From Brachypterus glaber (Eukaryota > Arthropoda > Insecta > Coleoptera > Kateretidae), in the NCBI GenBank assembly GCA_958510825.1, contig OY294052.1, positions 3,865,816 to 3,929,815 of the forward strand: a stretch of DNA of 64,000 nucleotides, in the 5' to 3' direction. The first letter of the stretch is position 1, and every line of letters starts with the position of its first letter. The position numbers and the translations under genes are program-made. Under the pieces are notes generated by a model that was not told where the DNA came from, searched no databases, and saw only the letters and a program-made list of their open reading frames with translations. Of the stretch, positions 44,120 to 57,079 are shown in pieces.

Positions 44120-45351
44120 TTTTCATAAATTATATGTTTGGTTAGTAGAGTTTAAATTTTTATTTTTTCATAAGATTTACTAAATATTGTGTTTTAATTT
44201 TTGATTTGATTAAATATTCGAAATGTTTTTCAGTTTATTATTTATTATTATTATTCTTTTAATATTATTCGCATGCATTTTCTGTAATAATAATAACTTT
44301 GAAAAAACTGACAATTAATTGTCAAATTAATCTAACCTATTTCTTAAAATCTTACTTAAACTATAAAATAATTAGTAAAATTGACATTTTAAATCGCGTT
44401 TTTTTGTGGCTCCAACTGTACATTATCATGTTACCTGGTTGTTCGCAAAAACATAGTTTTTCTACATTAAATCTTTTACGAGTTATGTAGTCCTTAAAAA
44501 ACGCTCGGTATAGAAATAATTTTAGAGTTCCCTGGACCGGCCCTTTTTTTACATACCTTTTTAAAAGTTACGTGCATGAATCTCGCGTTCTGGAGGAACA
44601 TTTAAATAAAGACCAAACTAAGGACATGCCGGGGCCCAACATGTTGAATATTGTTTTTTAAATTTCAGTTCAGTAAAAATTCTACATAGTCAGTGGAGTC
44701 ACTGGCGTTTAACCCCGTTTTAATGTTGCACTCTTCACTTGTTCTTGTACGATGACATTACTTGCCGACACTCCTAATTACTTTAAGAGCATTTCTCACT
44801 TCTTTGCTTTATCGTTAAATGCTTTTAGATTTTACCTTTTGATTCAGTTATATTCCATTTATTTCGATAATTTTTTTACGGTTCCACGAAATTTGTAGTT
44901 TTTTTCCAGATGAATTTATTTTTCCTCGAATGGTATACCATAATAAAAATTGGGTACAGAAAATTTACAATTTTGGCGAAGCTGTAGCTTCTAGAAGCTA
45001 CAGCTAGAGAATTCTAGAGAATTCTCTAGGTTTTTGGTATTCTTAACTCTGTCTGTATATGGATAACATAAATGTCACTAAGGAGTGTTTAAAAAATGTA
45101 GATTTTGGATCTTTTTTGTGTTTTTTTTTTTCCGAAAAATGGTAATGAATTGTTTTAGAGGTATTTTTTTATTTTTTTGAAGTCTATTTAATTTCTTTAG
45201 GAGAAACTTTTCTCGCTTACCAAATACGGATAGATATGTTACTTTTAAGATTATCCGAGTAAAAATCTATGTGAAGAGAAACAAATACTCATCATTGCGA
45301 ATTAGCACGAGTCTGTTTTAGTGCCTTGAGACTTGCACTTTCTTTAATGGA
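44120..45351. other. AT-rich intron DNA
   Basis: No gene. Contains a perfect 26-bp palindrome at 44980-45005 built on 'agctgtagcttct', followed by short GAATTC-centred palindromes to about 45028. Confidence 0.45.
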
Positions 45352-45743
45352 GAATTCTCCCATTAGATTAGACAGGGACAAACGTTCTACCCAAAAAGGA
45401 TAGAAGACATACATACACTCCCACTTCCACCCAACCAAACAAATTCTGTATTTGTTCTTTGTTGAACAAATACAATATTTACTTGGCCGGGCGAAAAGTG
45501 CATTATTAAAGAAATTACTGGCGCCATCTAAATTTTAGTAGAATTATCTTATTCTACAGATTCACATTACCTATGTTCGTACGTGCCGCTGCTACACTTT
45601 CCGGCCAACCAAATAAATACTGTATTTGTTGTATGAAAAACAAATACAGTATTTATTTGGTTGGCTGGAAAGTGTAGCACAAATGAGATAGAGATAGGGT
45701 AGACGTCTTTTGTTTCATAATTCTAGTTGTAGAGAGCTCCATT
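45352..45743 (+). mobile_element. Interspersed element R5, copy 2
   Basis: Matches 26939-27343 from 'attagattagacagggac' to 'gtagagagctccatt', including the strong hairpin; small deletions such as after 'cgaaaagtg' distinguish it. Confidence 0.7.
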
Positions 45744-47483
45744 GAGAGTTTTTACGTTTGTAGAATTTCATTCAAAGAATAAAGAAAATTAAGCATTTAT
45801 CAAGTACCTCGTACTTTTAAATTTGATTAAATTTAAATTTAGACAGGGATCGAAGGGGGCTAAGCTCCCTCGAAAATTCTGAGCCAGCTCTTAGACTATT
45901 TTCTCAACATAACATTTTTAGGTCGGTTATAATTCTTTCTATTTAGAAAAAAGTAAAAAAATGTAATGTTATTTACTTAATAAACACTGCGAGTGACATA
46001 CAGCATGGTTTTTTGTCAAGACCCTTCGAGTAGGTCCCTAAGGAGTCGGGGCAATTAGACAGGGCGTTTGGGGAGCACTGGGGAATATTTTAGATCATAG
46101 AACGTGAGAAAGAAATGTTAGAATGGAAGTATGTCATAATCTACTTGATTTATTTAAAATTAAAAAAGAAAATCTCGGATCATAAAATAAAAAAAAAAGA
46201 TTATTGTACGAACGAGTAATATGATCCAAAGTTGTAGTTGAACTAAAATAAAAGATATAAAACTTTATATCCTCATCACTTTAAATGTTAATAACAGATA
46301 ACAACATATTTAGTAGATGATTCCATATTTTTAATTTACAATATTTTTTTATAATAAGTATTCTAGAATGTGAGAAATAATTAAAAATAAAAAGAGTAAT
46401 ATAATAGTAATAATTGAGCAGCACAGTTTGAGCTTGGGAAATAATTAGAACTAGTTTTTTTTCCTACGACGTAGTAGGTAATGCCTATTTTCCACCCGTT
46501 GCCTATGACAACGGTTGGGAATTGACAATCAGCTGACTTTACATATCTGCTGTCAGAAAATTAGTAAACGTCAAACACATAACCTTAAACTGACAAACTA
46601 ATTCTAAGATAATTTTTGGGTTTTTTGGATGTTTAGGTTTTAGGTAGTAGGAAAAATAGTATACGCACCTCGACGTACTGAAAACTGGGCTTGCGTACTC
46701 GGTGCTTAATATATTATACAGTGGAGTATGAAAAAATAGACTTGTTTGTTATACCACGCATATTTTTGAACATTTTATTATTCTCCAGTTGGGATAAATG
46801 GAACTCATTTTCTTCCGACTTATAACAACATTTAACAATAATTTTCTTTGAAAATGTTATTTGTAATATTTAATGTCAAAATCTAGTTATCGATAAGATG
46901 GCCAGGTCCTTCAGCCATCTTGTTATAAACTAACAAAAAACAATTTTGCCTGATTTGTTTTTCTCCACTCTGTTTTTTGACAGAACACATCACATTAAGG
47001 CACTCTAGTATTTCCCAGGCTGTTTTGTGGAGATCTGTTGATTTAGGTTTTTATTGCCAAACCAGCGATGAGTAATAAATCAGAAAAAAAAGCACAAAAT
47101 AGAATGGGAATTGGAGGAAGAATAAAAAAAAAATAAAAATCAAAAATACATTTGGGGTCACGGCTCAAATTACTGCTAAAGCACAATCGCTCCTCTTAAA
47201 AAACGACTATAGACTTTAATAATTGAACATTATGGCTTTTTGGAAAAGCTTTCAGTAAGATTGAGCGTGCGGTTACGGGAAATAATGGCTTGTATTAACT
47301 CAAGCGCCAGATACGCTTCCACGGCATAACCTATTGCTCCCTCTCTCAACAATAAACGGTTTATTTATTTTTAATACAAGATTTGTTGTCATAAAAGTCA
47401 TGCATTTTATAAAATATACTACAACTATATAAGGCTTATTTCCCATTTATTCAAAAATAATAATTTTTATTATATTATATATA
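45744..47483. other. AT-rich intron DNA, nothing recognised
   Basis: No gene recognised. An imperfect hairpin lies near 46660-46700 ('gcacctcgacgtac' facing 'gcgtactcggtgc'). Confidence 0.4.
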
Positions 47484-48490
47484 CAGGGTGATTCATTAGT
47501 CTCTTTACAAACTTTGGCAATAAAAAGTAGATTTCATTTCATGAAGAAACGTTCATATAAACGTAGTTCCTATCTTTGTTTCTCCAAAAGTTATAGCGCT
47601 TTTAAATTTTTTGTTAAAACGACCATGATTTAGCAAAACAATATTAATTTTTCTACGACTGCTTTAGAATGTAAGCAATAACACACTTTTCAAACACAGA
47701 ATGAATCCATTCTAGCTCTATATACGGTATGAATATTCCGTATCAAGTGTTAGAATAAGCACATGTAGTGCCATCTCTTGGTTATAAAAGTAAAGAAAAC
47801 TGTAGCAAAATTAGCAAAAAAATATATATTTTACCATGAAATATTGAGTAATTTAATGCAATTTAAAGTTTTGCGTTAAAATTACATAATGTTTATTAGT
47901 TTTTCTTAATATTTGACTAGTTTTTTTATCAATTTAGTTCATAAAATTAAAACTGCTCCATCTGTTGTTAAATATTTAAACCTGATATCTGTCACAACAA
48001 TCTGACAACCTTCAATTTTTGCATTATAGTTTGTAAATATGTGCTAAAATTAAATAAAAATCTTTTTTTAAGTACTGATTTGATAAAATTATTAAATAAC
48101 ATTAATTGCTTTATTTAAAAATATGTGTTTTTAATATTTACAATGTCGAGTCACAAAAAACATTTTTTTTAACCTTGTCCGCAGTTTAAAGCCATACAGT
48201 GTTTCATATTTGCAGTCGAAGAAAAAGTATAGTCTACAACACGTATGGAATCGTCATTCCGCGCTCAGGGGCCGGTCATAAACTTTATAGTCTATTCCAT
48301 AACAGTTATAGAATATACTATACTATCATTTTAATTAATAACCTGTCAAAAATTATTTGTTGATGTCAATGGTCAGCGCTACATTTAGATTAGATAGAGT
48401 TCTGAATAAAATTTAATTATTATGTTTTAAAATAAAATTATGCATATTTTAGTTAAAAATAAAAGATTTATCATACAAAATGTGCCGCTT
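47484..48490 (+). mobile_element. Element R6 split by an R2 insertion
   Basis: 'tacagggtgattcattagtc' to about 47647 and about 48290-48490 together match the uninterrupted R6 copy at 31571-31925. An R2 element in reverse orientation sits between. Confidence 0.65.
47648..48285 (-). mobile_element. R2 element, copy 4, nested in R6
   Basis: Runs from 'tttttctacgactgcttt' through 'caacacgtatggaat' to the 'attccgcgctcag' terminus. Its position inside R6 is shown by comparison with 31571-31925. Confidence 0.75.
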
Positions 48491-48777
48491 TTACATGATC
48501 GAATAAAAATCAATTTTTTAACGTTTCAATTATTAAGCATCTTCTTGACTGCATAATATTTCTGCTTCGTTAGCTAAAACCCAAAACATACACACACTGG
48601 AAATCCACAAGGGTGCACCTCACGCACACCACCACGGACCCATTACGAGCGCACGCTTCCTGACAAAAGAGCATCGCAGTGCCCTTAGGGCTGGTGTTGG
48701 GTTACAGAAGACACGAGCATGTGTGTTAGGATGGAACAGTAACAATATTTTTTATCCAAACTAAATAAAATGAAAGG

Positions 48778-49197
48778 AAGCAAGTAAAGATCGCTCTCGA
48801 TGAGTGGGCTTATACCAAGCTAAAGGAGCACTGGAGGGCGGTCGACGGTTGCCGGCAAGCTAGGGACTTCCTGGCTGGCCCAAGCAAATCAAAGACCGAC
48901 TGGTTGCTGAAAAAAGGAAGAACTGCACTCAGACAACTTGTAGGGGTCCTCACGGGCCACTGCAAGCTAAGGAAGCACCTGGCAACAATGCGGATTCTAG
49001 AGAGTCCGCTATGCCCAGAGTGCGGAGAGGATGAAACATCCTCTCATTACTTACCCGAGTGTGTCAGATACGACAGGATCAGGTTGCAAGTCTTTGAAAC
49101 TCAAAGACTCAACCAAGAGGAACTAAGAGATCTCCCCTGGGTCAATATCCTGACCTTTATTGAAAGGACGGGCAGGTTCAAGGAAGACTCAAATTAG
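48778..49197 (+). pseudogene. Non-LTR retrotransposon ORF2, extreme C-terminus
   Basis: An open frame of 139 codons with no ATG needed. Residues 'LTGHCKLRKHL' and the zinc-knuckle-like 'CPECGEDETSSHYLPEC' are the RNase-H-proximal tail seen in R1/Jockey-type LINEs. The upstream part ('IALDEWAYTKLKEHWR') fits the same region. Everything 5' of it is missing. The copy, 48776-49285, is bracketed by a 16-bp target-site duplication 'actaaataaaatgaaa' (48760-48775 and 49286-49301) and ends in (act)n, so it is a classic 5'-truncated LINE insertion. The frame is still open and the duplication looks perfect, implying a recent event. Confidence 0.88.
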
Positions 49198-49520
49198 TAA
49201 ATGGCTGGGATTGCCTGGGGTGACAAAAAGGGCCAGAAATGGCCTAGTTGTCCGGCTTTGACCAACCCAAAAATGTACTACTACTACTAAATAAAATGAA
49301 ATATCAACAGGTGTGATTATGCTATCAGAAGATTTGAGAAGTCGAGATTTCTCGTCTATTTTTGGCTTGATTTTGAGAAAAATCAAGACAAGAGTGTAAT
49401 TTAAAAAATCAAGACAAAAAGAGAATTATTTCGTCGTAAGACCAGATAAGATAAACCTATTTTTTGTCTCGAAAGGTGAAACTTGACAATTGAGACGAGA
49501 AGTTCCGTTCCTCGACTCTA

Positions 49521-49699
49521 CACAGAAAAAAAGGATTCCTTGAACCAAGGATATGTTCAAACCCATATTCTCTTGTTTCAAGGCTAGGATTTATTTGAAC
49601 AAAAGTCAATGTCCTTGAATAGAAAAGCGCGGATCCTTATTTAAGAACCCGTGCTCTTTATTCAAGAACATTGACTTTGGTTCAAACGAAATGCATATC
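49521..49699. mobile_element. MITE family M2, truncated copy
   Basis: Starts 'cacagaaaaaaaggattcct' like 17084-17331 and shares the inner hairpin ('gagcgcgga...' counterpart 'aagcgcggatcc' facing 'acccgtgctc'). It ends abruptly near 49699 in AT repeats. Confidence 0.55.
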
Positions 49700-50613
49700 C
49701 AAATTATAATAATTATATAATAATTATTTTATAATAGTTATAATTATTATATACAGTGCGGTCCAAAATTTGTAACACCTAAATAAGATAACTTTTGCCA
49801 AGTTTTATCTTGAGTGAAAAATTTGCAGGTCCACGTGAACAATTCTTATAATGATACTGCCTATAGTTTTTTTTTAAATTATTAATAATACTTATATTAT
49901 TGTTACAGAAACCTGCACCAGTCTACGGATGATCCAAATAAAAGTTAGTACACAAAATATTATATTACTAGCCGTTAAGCTTGTTTTTAACAGAAAAGCC
50001 CGTGCAGTTTTCTGTAATGGCGCCTTCGCAAATTTTGTAAATGTTTTTTTCAATTTTTTGTCCCACAGACCTCCATTTAAAAAAAAATTGGGGTTTAGAA
50101 TCTGGAAAAACAGACATTTAGACAGATATCTTTATCCATTTATGATACATATTATATGTTTTCCAGCATTGTTTTTTTAAATTCTTTTTTCTTAATTTAA
50201 ACTTCTCTCAATAGATTTTTACCTAACCTTGCCACAAAAAAGTGGGACAAGAAGTGAGCGACGAACCCTACATATCTTCGATATTTTAACAATTTAAATT
50301 GGACTCTTAATATTAGGTTATGTCATGCTTGACAGTAATTTTGACGCAAAGAAAAAGTAAGGCTATCCTGCCTTAGATGTACATAATATCTTGACGGTGA
50401 GTTGCTCATTATATGACAGGGTATATTATTTGAGGTTATATATAAGAACCGTCATTTATTGACAAACGACATTGCCTATTGCAAAAAAGAATGAAAACTG
50501 CTATTGACATAATTGCATGTAGCTGATTGATTACTAGAAGTAAAAGAAGAAATAAACCTATATTTACATAATGAAAAAAACTGCTGTCTTACTTTTTTCT
50601 TTCACGAATAGTA
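49700..50613. other. AT-rich intron DNA
   Basis: 'tatacagtgcggtcc' at about 49752 is a tip of the 28692-29366 family. About 50020-50180 resembles 2960-3130. No gene. Confidence 0.45.
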
Positions 50614-51226
50614 CAGTTAATTTCAACAAAACTGGAAAAGTGGGGTTATAAAAAAAAATTACATTGTGAACTATCTTTCATTTGACAAATATTTGTTTAC
50701 TTGTTAATAAATTTAGTGTCAATATTGTTATTGCCACATCAATGTCAAAGTCAAAAAATGTTGGTGTATTTTTTTAAAATTGGGAGAGATAAAGCAGAAA
50801 AACAAGAATACTCGAAGAATACTGGTGTAAAACCCATAATTATAATTTTTAAATTAAGGAACTATGAGGAATACCTAGTTGTAGGAGACCAATATACTAG
50901 TAGTATTTTTTAAAAATAAAGGTATTTAAAACAAGTTTATTAGATACAAAATATATTGATAAGGGGATTTAATAATAGACATTTTAGAATAGGGATATTT
51001 TAGAGCAGAAATACAGTAATTAACAATAGAGATACGCTTCAAAATCCAAATAGTATTTACTAAACACAAATGCATAGAATAACATGATTTTTGACATGGT
51101 TAAACTAACCTTATTTTTCAAACAGGCATAACCCCATTTAAATAATCCTCATTCACACAACTAAATTTTATGAAAAACATGAAATTTTACTTAACCCCAC
51201 TTTTCCAGTTTTGTTGAAATCAACTG
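50614..51226 (-). mobile_element. TIR element family M3, copy 2
   Basis: 'taCAGTTAATTTCAACAAAACTGG' to 'CCAGTTTTGTTGAAATCAACTGta': perfect-looking TIRs and TA flanks, same orientation as copy 1. A 2-nt deletion breaks the 78-codon frame open in the other two copies. Confidence 0.8.
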
Positions 51227-51773
51227 TACCTAAAACATTTTTTATAAAAATTCAAAATAGGCTCAAACGACACCTGCTTCGTTTTTAAATGTTATAACAT
51301 GATTTTCCGATTGTGCCACCCTAGTTATACCTCCATGCATCATGGAACTTCACGCATTCAAAAGTCCCCTTTATTTTAAATATTGCCAGAGCCAATAATG
51401 ATAATTGCATTACTATTGAATTGTAATCCCCTGGAAGCGGATGATTCTCACGCTTATCTCTTACACTATGTCTTAATGAATTTTCGAACAATTATACGTA
51501 TGGATTTAATGCGTTTATTATGGGATAATGATTTGATTTATAGTTATGAGCCTACGATCTGGCCTTTATTAGGATCTAAATTATATCAGCTTAATTTTAC
51601 TGATATGATTTTTGGCAGGACCTAACCCAGGCGCCAAGATGCATCGATGCTTCCAATAGGAAAACTAAAACAGATATTACATCTTCTTGGTAATGCTTTC
51701 CATCCTTGCTGGTGAATGCTTTTTAAAGCTAAGGACTAAAAGTGGCTCTAGATCATAATATAAAACCATGGTA
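51227..51773. other. Spacer between two head-to-head M3 elements
   Basis: Unique ~547 bp. About 51540-51735 resembles 52495-52685 ('tttattaggat...', 'aaactaaaacagat', 'atccttgctgg'), a diverged duplication. The 80-codon frame at 51383-51625 has no recognised domain. Confidence 0.4.
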
Positions 51774-52425
51774 CAGTTGATTTCAACAAAACTGGAAAAG
51801 TGGGGTTAAGTAAAATTTCATGTTTTCCATAAAATTTAGTTGTGTGAATGTGGATTATTTAAATGGGGTTATGCCTGTTTGAAAAATAAGGTTAGTTTAA
51901 CCATGTCAAAAATCATATGTTATTCTATGCATTTGTGTTTAGTAAATACTATTTGGATTTTGAAGCGTATCTCTATTGTTAATTACTGTATTTCTGCTCT
52001 AAAATATCCCTATTCTAAAATGTATATTATTAAATCCCCTTATCAATATATTTTGTATCTAATAACCTTGTTTTAAATACCTTTATATTTAAAAAACACT
52101 ACTAGTCTCCTACAACTAGGTATTCCTCATAGTTCCTTAATTTAAAAATTATAATTATGGATTTTACACCAGTATTCTTCGAGTATTCTTGTTTTTCTGC
52201 TTTATCTCTCCCAATTTTAAAAAAATACACCAACATTTTTTTACTTTGACATTGATGTAGCAATAACAATACACCACTATTTTTTTACTTTGACATTGAT
52301 GTGGCAATAACAATATTGAAACTAAATTTATTAACAAGTAAACAAATATTTGTCAAATGAAAGATAGTTCACAATGTAATTTTATTTTTATAACCCCACT
52401 TTTCCAGTTTTGTTGAAATTAACTC
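51774..52425 (+). mobile_element. TIR element family M3, copy 3
   Basis: Opposite orientation to copies 1 and 2. It carries a small internal duplication around 52225-52310 ('tttttttactttgacattga' twice). The 78-codon frame at 51840-52076 is open and nearly identical to that at 17872-18108. Confidence 0.8.
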
Positions 52426-53311
52426 TACCACATATAGTTCTTGTAAATGACATTTTGATATTTCACTTAACTTTTTGCATTAATGACTTGTTATTCCGTT
52501 TATTTTGAGCTGATTATCTGGTATTTATTAGGATTAGGATCAAGCTCCATGGTATGGTATACCATATTCCTTTGAAGAGGCTTCAAAAAGCAAAACTAAA
52601 ATAGATCCATTTCTATTCTAGTTCTTAAACAAATATTTTTTGCTTATCCTTGCTGGCAAATAGCTTTCGAAGTTGAATTTAATTAATTTTCTGCATTAAA
52701 AAAAATTCATTAAATTTCCATTTAATTTTGATCCTGGCTGAACCTTTGTATATTTAATAAATATAATTGTACACATTAAAAAAATAGGCACATATTAAAC
52801 TTATACTTCGTGTTAATATCCTATGATTTCTTACTCAAAAGTTGAGCCCTTAACATTCAAAGGCGAAAGAAGGTAAATTCACATTTAGTATCATTTTCAT
52901 TAATCGAAATCTGTTTAATAATTTGTCAAATTAAATGTTGCACGAATCTTTTCTTTTAAAGCTGTTTCCTCTATACATAATACAATTTCCTTAAACTTAA
53001 AGCTTGTTTTCACTGAGCTTAACAAGTCTAAATATGTTTTGTAAGGTTGGTTGTTTGTTGAAAGTGATAGGGTTAGGTCGCGTTAAGTTATAGCCCACCC
53101 TCTTCTTGTCTAATTAGTGAATAATTCACTGGTAAGCCACGTCTGCAATTAATAACGCTTACAGGATAAGACGCTTTCAAAAGGGTGCTGAATTCTAAAT
53201 TTTGCTTCCTTACTCTCTTGCCATTCTGTCTTTTTAAGTTCATTTTAAACAACCCTTTCATTTTCTAAGAAAAGTCGCGACCTTGTGTGTCAAATTAGTT
53301 TTCGTGTCATG
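52426..53311. other. Intron DNA, nothing recognised
   Basis: Apart from the diverged duplicate noted for 51540-51735, no gene or repeat identified. Confidence 0.4.
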
Positions 53312-53624
53312 TCAGGTTTAAATATTTAACAATAGATGGAGCAGTTTTAATTTTTTGAACTAAATTGACAAAAAACTGGTCAAATATTAATAAAAACTAA
53401 TAAACTTTATGTAATTTTAACGCAAAACTTTAAATTGCATTAAATTATTATTTTTGCTAATTTTGCTACAGTTTTCTTTACTTTTATAAACAAGAGATGG
53501 CACTACATGTGCTCATTCTAACACTTGATACAGAATATTCATACCGTATCTAGAGCTAGAATGGATTCATTCTGTGTTTGAAAAGTGTGTGTATTTGCTT
53601 ACATTCTAAATCAGTCGTAGAAAA
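53312..53624 (+). mobile_element. R2 element, 3' half
   Basis: From 'gtcaggtttaaatatttaac' to 'cagtcgtagaaaa'; the 5' half is missing. It abuts R3 copy 2 directly. Confidence 0.7.
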
Positions 53625-53625
53625 T

Positions 53626-54132
53626 AGTTTTTCTATTTTGCGACTCTTATAAGTTCATAATCACACGAATTTTATAGGCCCATAAGAGGTCTCTACTTTT
53701 TTTTCTGTTGGGTTCGCAACATACAAAAGCCTATCTTTTGACGTTTTGTGTGCAAATGTCAATGTCGATTTTAAGTTTAATTTTTTACAAAATTTTTTGT
53801 TTGGGTTATTTTTTACCGTGTTAAAATTGTGGACTGGTTAATTGCAGTGAAAAAAGAAGAGATGACTGTAAAATATATCGAAATATCATTTGTTCTTAGA
53901 ATTTTAAACATAGTGTAAACTGTAATGCCAACCCAAAACAAAAATCCCTAAATCAGTCATCAATTTAAATGTGTTTTTTTAAATTTTAGAGCAAAATAGA
54001 AAAAATTGTATAAAGCACTCGTTTCATAACACGTTTTTAGAGCACTAGTACTTTAGAAAACTCACTACAAGCGGCTCGTTTTCTAAACTTGTACTCGTGC
54101 GCTAAAAACGTATGTTATGAAACTAGTACTTT
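53626..54132. mobile_element. Interspersed element R3, copy 2
   Basis: Matches 12599-13102 throughout, including the terminal hairpin, and lies directly against the R2 end at 53624. Confidence 0.75.
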
Positions 54133-54189
54133 CATATACTATTATTTTTTTATCTTTACGTAAAGATTTATCTTAATATGAAAAGCTGA

Positions 54190-54420
54190 TTCCACAACCA
54201 GCGTAGATCGCAGCAGCAATCAGTATTTATCGAGTCCGGCTATGAGCGGAGCATGCACGTGCAATCGCATTATTAACAGCAATATCGAAGCTCGGTCCGG
54301 AATTTCAATTTGACTCCGAAATCCGGGTGCCACACCACCACCACGGCTCGTCCTAACGACGGCTTTTGATTTATCGTCGGCTCTTTATTACGGTACGCCC
54401 CCCGAGGCCCCTTGCTAACG
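54190..54420. promoter_or_regulatory. GC-richer single-copy island in the sens intron
   Basis: Higher complexity than its flanks, not repeated. It holds a CACGTG E-box (about 54255) and a posterior-Hox-like TTTATTAC near 54384, which can occur by chance. Candidate enhancer only. Confidence 0.25.
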
Positions 54421-57079
54421 ATTTAATTGATATCCTCTAATTCTGTTTGCTATAATTACTTTTGGCGTTGAACGGGCCAGACTGACCCTGCAAAGCAATG
54501 CATACCGCAATTTGATTAATTGAAAGGATATATTACGTTTGGATTCAACAAACCGACATTTATCTGGTACATATAAGTATATAGGGAATAGGAAACATAT
54601 TAAAGTAGAATTTAAAATTACTATAATAAAAAAGCCTCGAAAAGTGAATGACAAAAAAGGTCACCAATAAATCAGTATACTAAAGTTTATTTTTTAAGGT
54701 ATAGTTATTTTAAATTTGCCGCCAAATACTCCACAAAGTCCGATTTACACTGAAGCATGTGGCTTGTTTTGAATGTCAACATAACCAAAATTTATAATTT
54801 TTGTTTACTTACTTTGTTTTTATGATGTTTTGATGAAAAAAAAAAGAGAATTGATAAAGCTTTTGCTAAAAACAGTTTTGTATTCCTGTAAAAACAAAAT
54901 TCGCTTTTATTGCAATAATTTAGAGGAATAAAACATTGTTTTGTTTTCGTTAATGGCACGTTTTACGGTTGTGTAAATTGGGCCTAGTCATTTCGCTTAC
55001 AACGCATGCGTATCTTACGTTGCTATGGTAATTTCGAGATTGTTTACACAGAAACAAGGAAGAAAGGTGGCTTTTGAAACAATTATAACATGGTGCTTTT
55101 CATCTGATGTGATCAACAGTGAAAACCAACTTAAGAGTAGTTTGTTCAATGAAATCATAGATAAAATTGTAAATTATGACCGGAGAAGTGGCAAATCACA
55201 TCACTCTACATTTAATTATTCGTAAATGATATCTCAACATTTTGGAGTCTCATCATTTAGCAAAATTTTAAACTGAACCATCAATTCTTGCTCATTATTA
55301 TATCATATAAAAATATTTCTCTTCTGTACAAGTACTCTGTAGAAGGTATTTTATATATGAAGTCCCTGACTTGTTGGATAAATAATTTCTAACTCATTTT
55401 AAGATCGTATTTCTGGATGCAAAGCAAAGCTGGTGCTAAAACAAAGTGGAACGGCTTCGGGGGCGGCTACCAGACGCTCTTTATGGCCACATTGGAACTC
55501 TCTACATCTGTAAAGATTCACTACTGGTCTCTTTAGAATCTTGTATTACGCGAAAAGTTATCTGTTAAGTTTGGCGACGAAGAAGAATTAAGGAATATAA
55601 TATTCCGCTTGTAAAACCAAAATTGTTTTGGCTTGACATTAAAACCATTATCTTAGTGCTCAATCTGTATATATTTTTTATAATACAGACCTGTTGAATT
55701 TGAAGGGGCCTCGAGTTCGAATCCCATCACCGGCTACCACTTTTTTTTGTTTTTTTTTTACTTTTTAATTTATTTCATCATGAACCCCCGTGAAGAGTCC
55801 AAGTTTGAATGCATTACTGTCTGAAGGTTTTAAAAAATAATTTAAAAAACAATTTGACGCAATTTGGTTATAATTTAAAATTAATATTCTCGAAGTGATG
55901 CGATATAACAGTGGAAAGCACTTCTGCGAATTAATTCAGCAGAAACCAGACACCAAACCAAAAGTTCCATATTTCTAATAGGATTTGCAATAAAAACCTT
56001 ATTAAATAACGATTCCCGATGTAATATTTTTAAATCCTATTAAGTTCAACATCACGATTAGCCATTTGATACTCTACCGGGGTGGGTGAGGACTAAGAGT
56101 TTTTCACTCGTCTCTATTATGAGGGAAAAAGAACGACAAGAATTTGCTATGGTTTGGTAAGAACCAAAAAATAAAAATGTTTCCTTCAACTAAAAATTGA
56201 AAATGATCACAAAGAGTCAGAAACAAGAATCAGTTAATCAGGTGTCACCCCTTGAGGAATGTTCGGAACCATCTTGAAAAAAATAGTTTTGATTGAATGC
56301 TTTATCGCGAGAAGAACATGAAGACCACTATGTTCATAAAAATGTACACGAGTCATTTTAGTTCTATAAATTGTGACAAACATTAAAACAAATATGACAA
56401 GGCATTTTACGTCTACTTTTTCTGCCTAGAAGAAAATTCTCTAATCTTTAACCACTTATAATAGGTTCCCCAGAACCACTGTTATACATATCTCTAGTCT
56501 GTATAATAAAATCAATGAGATATCTGTCTATCTGTCTGTCTGTTTTTTTTATACTTGTCAAATACTTGGAAACTCTTAAACTTCGCATGTACATCCTAGG
56601 TCTGCTAATAAGACAAATTTTCTGCCAGGGGTCCTGTGAAAGAAACGACTTCCTTATTAACAAGAATGGAGAAGGCGCACATATTACTGAAAAATGCACA
56701 GGCATATATTTGATTTTTTTTGTTACAAACAAGCGTAACGGCTTAAGGATGATCCACTCTTTCCTGTGTATGTGTTTAATTGTAACGAAGAGTAACTTTT
56801 TTTTTTTTTTTAAAAAGTTGTAAATGTTTACTAGTACCTAGTATACTAATATCCTAAATTATTTTTTTTTTCTTCCCTTCGCAAACAAAAAATTGAACGA
56901 TTTTTATTCGTCCTCCTACCGATATGTGGCTCTGAAGAGTGCTAACAGTCGATTAGTCACTTTGGTTGGACGACCGCGTTTATTAAACAAAATTAGTTTT
57001 AAGGAATAGTTAATATTTTAGATTTTATTGTCATTCGAATGAATATTCTTAAAAAAGTCGTTCATTTCGTTCTTAGTCC
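54421..57079. other. Intron DNA without recognised genes
   Basis: The frames at 55025-55225 and 56515-56823 show no domain. About 55707-55745 reads like the T-arm and 3' end of a tRNA ('gagttcgaatccca...') followed by a T run, a probable tRNA or SINE fragment. Short CTGT runs lie near 56525-56545. Confidence 0.35.

Noticed and set aside
55707..55745. tRNA gene suggested by 'gagttcgaatccca' and a T run
   Set aside because: Only a T-arm-like 3' part is visible; no matching 5' acceptor, D-arm or anticodon stem lies upstream. Treated as a fragment.
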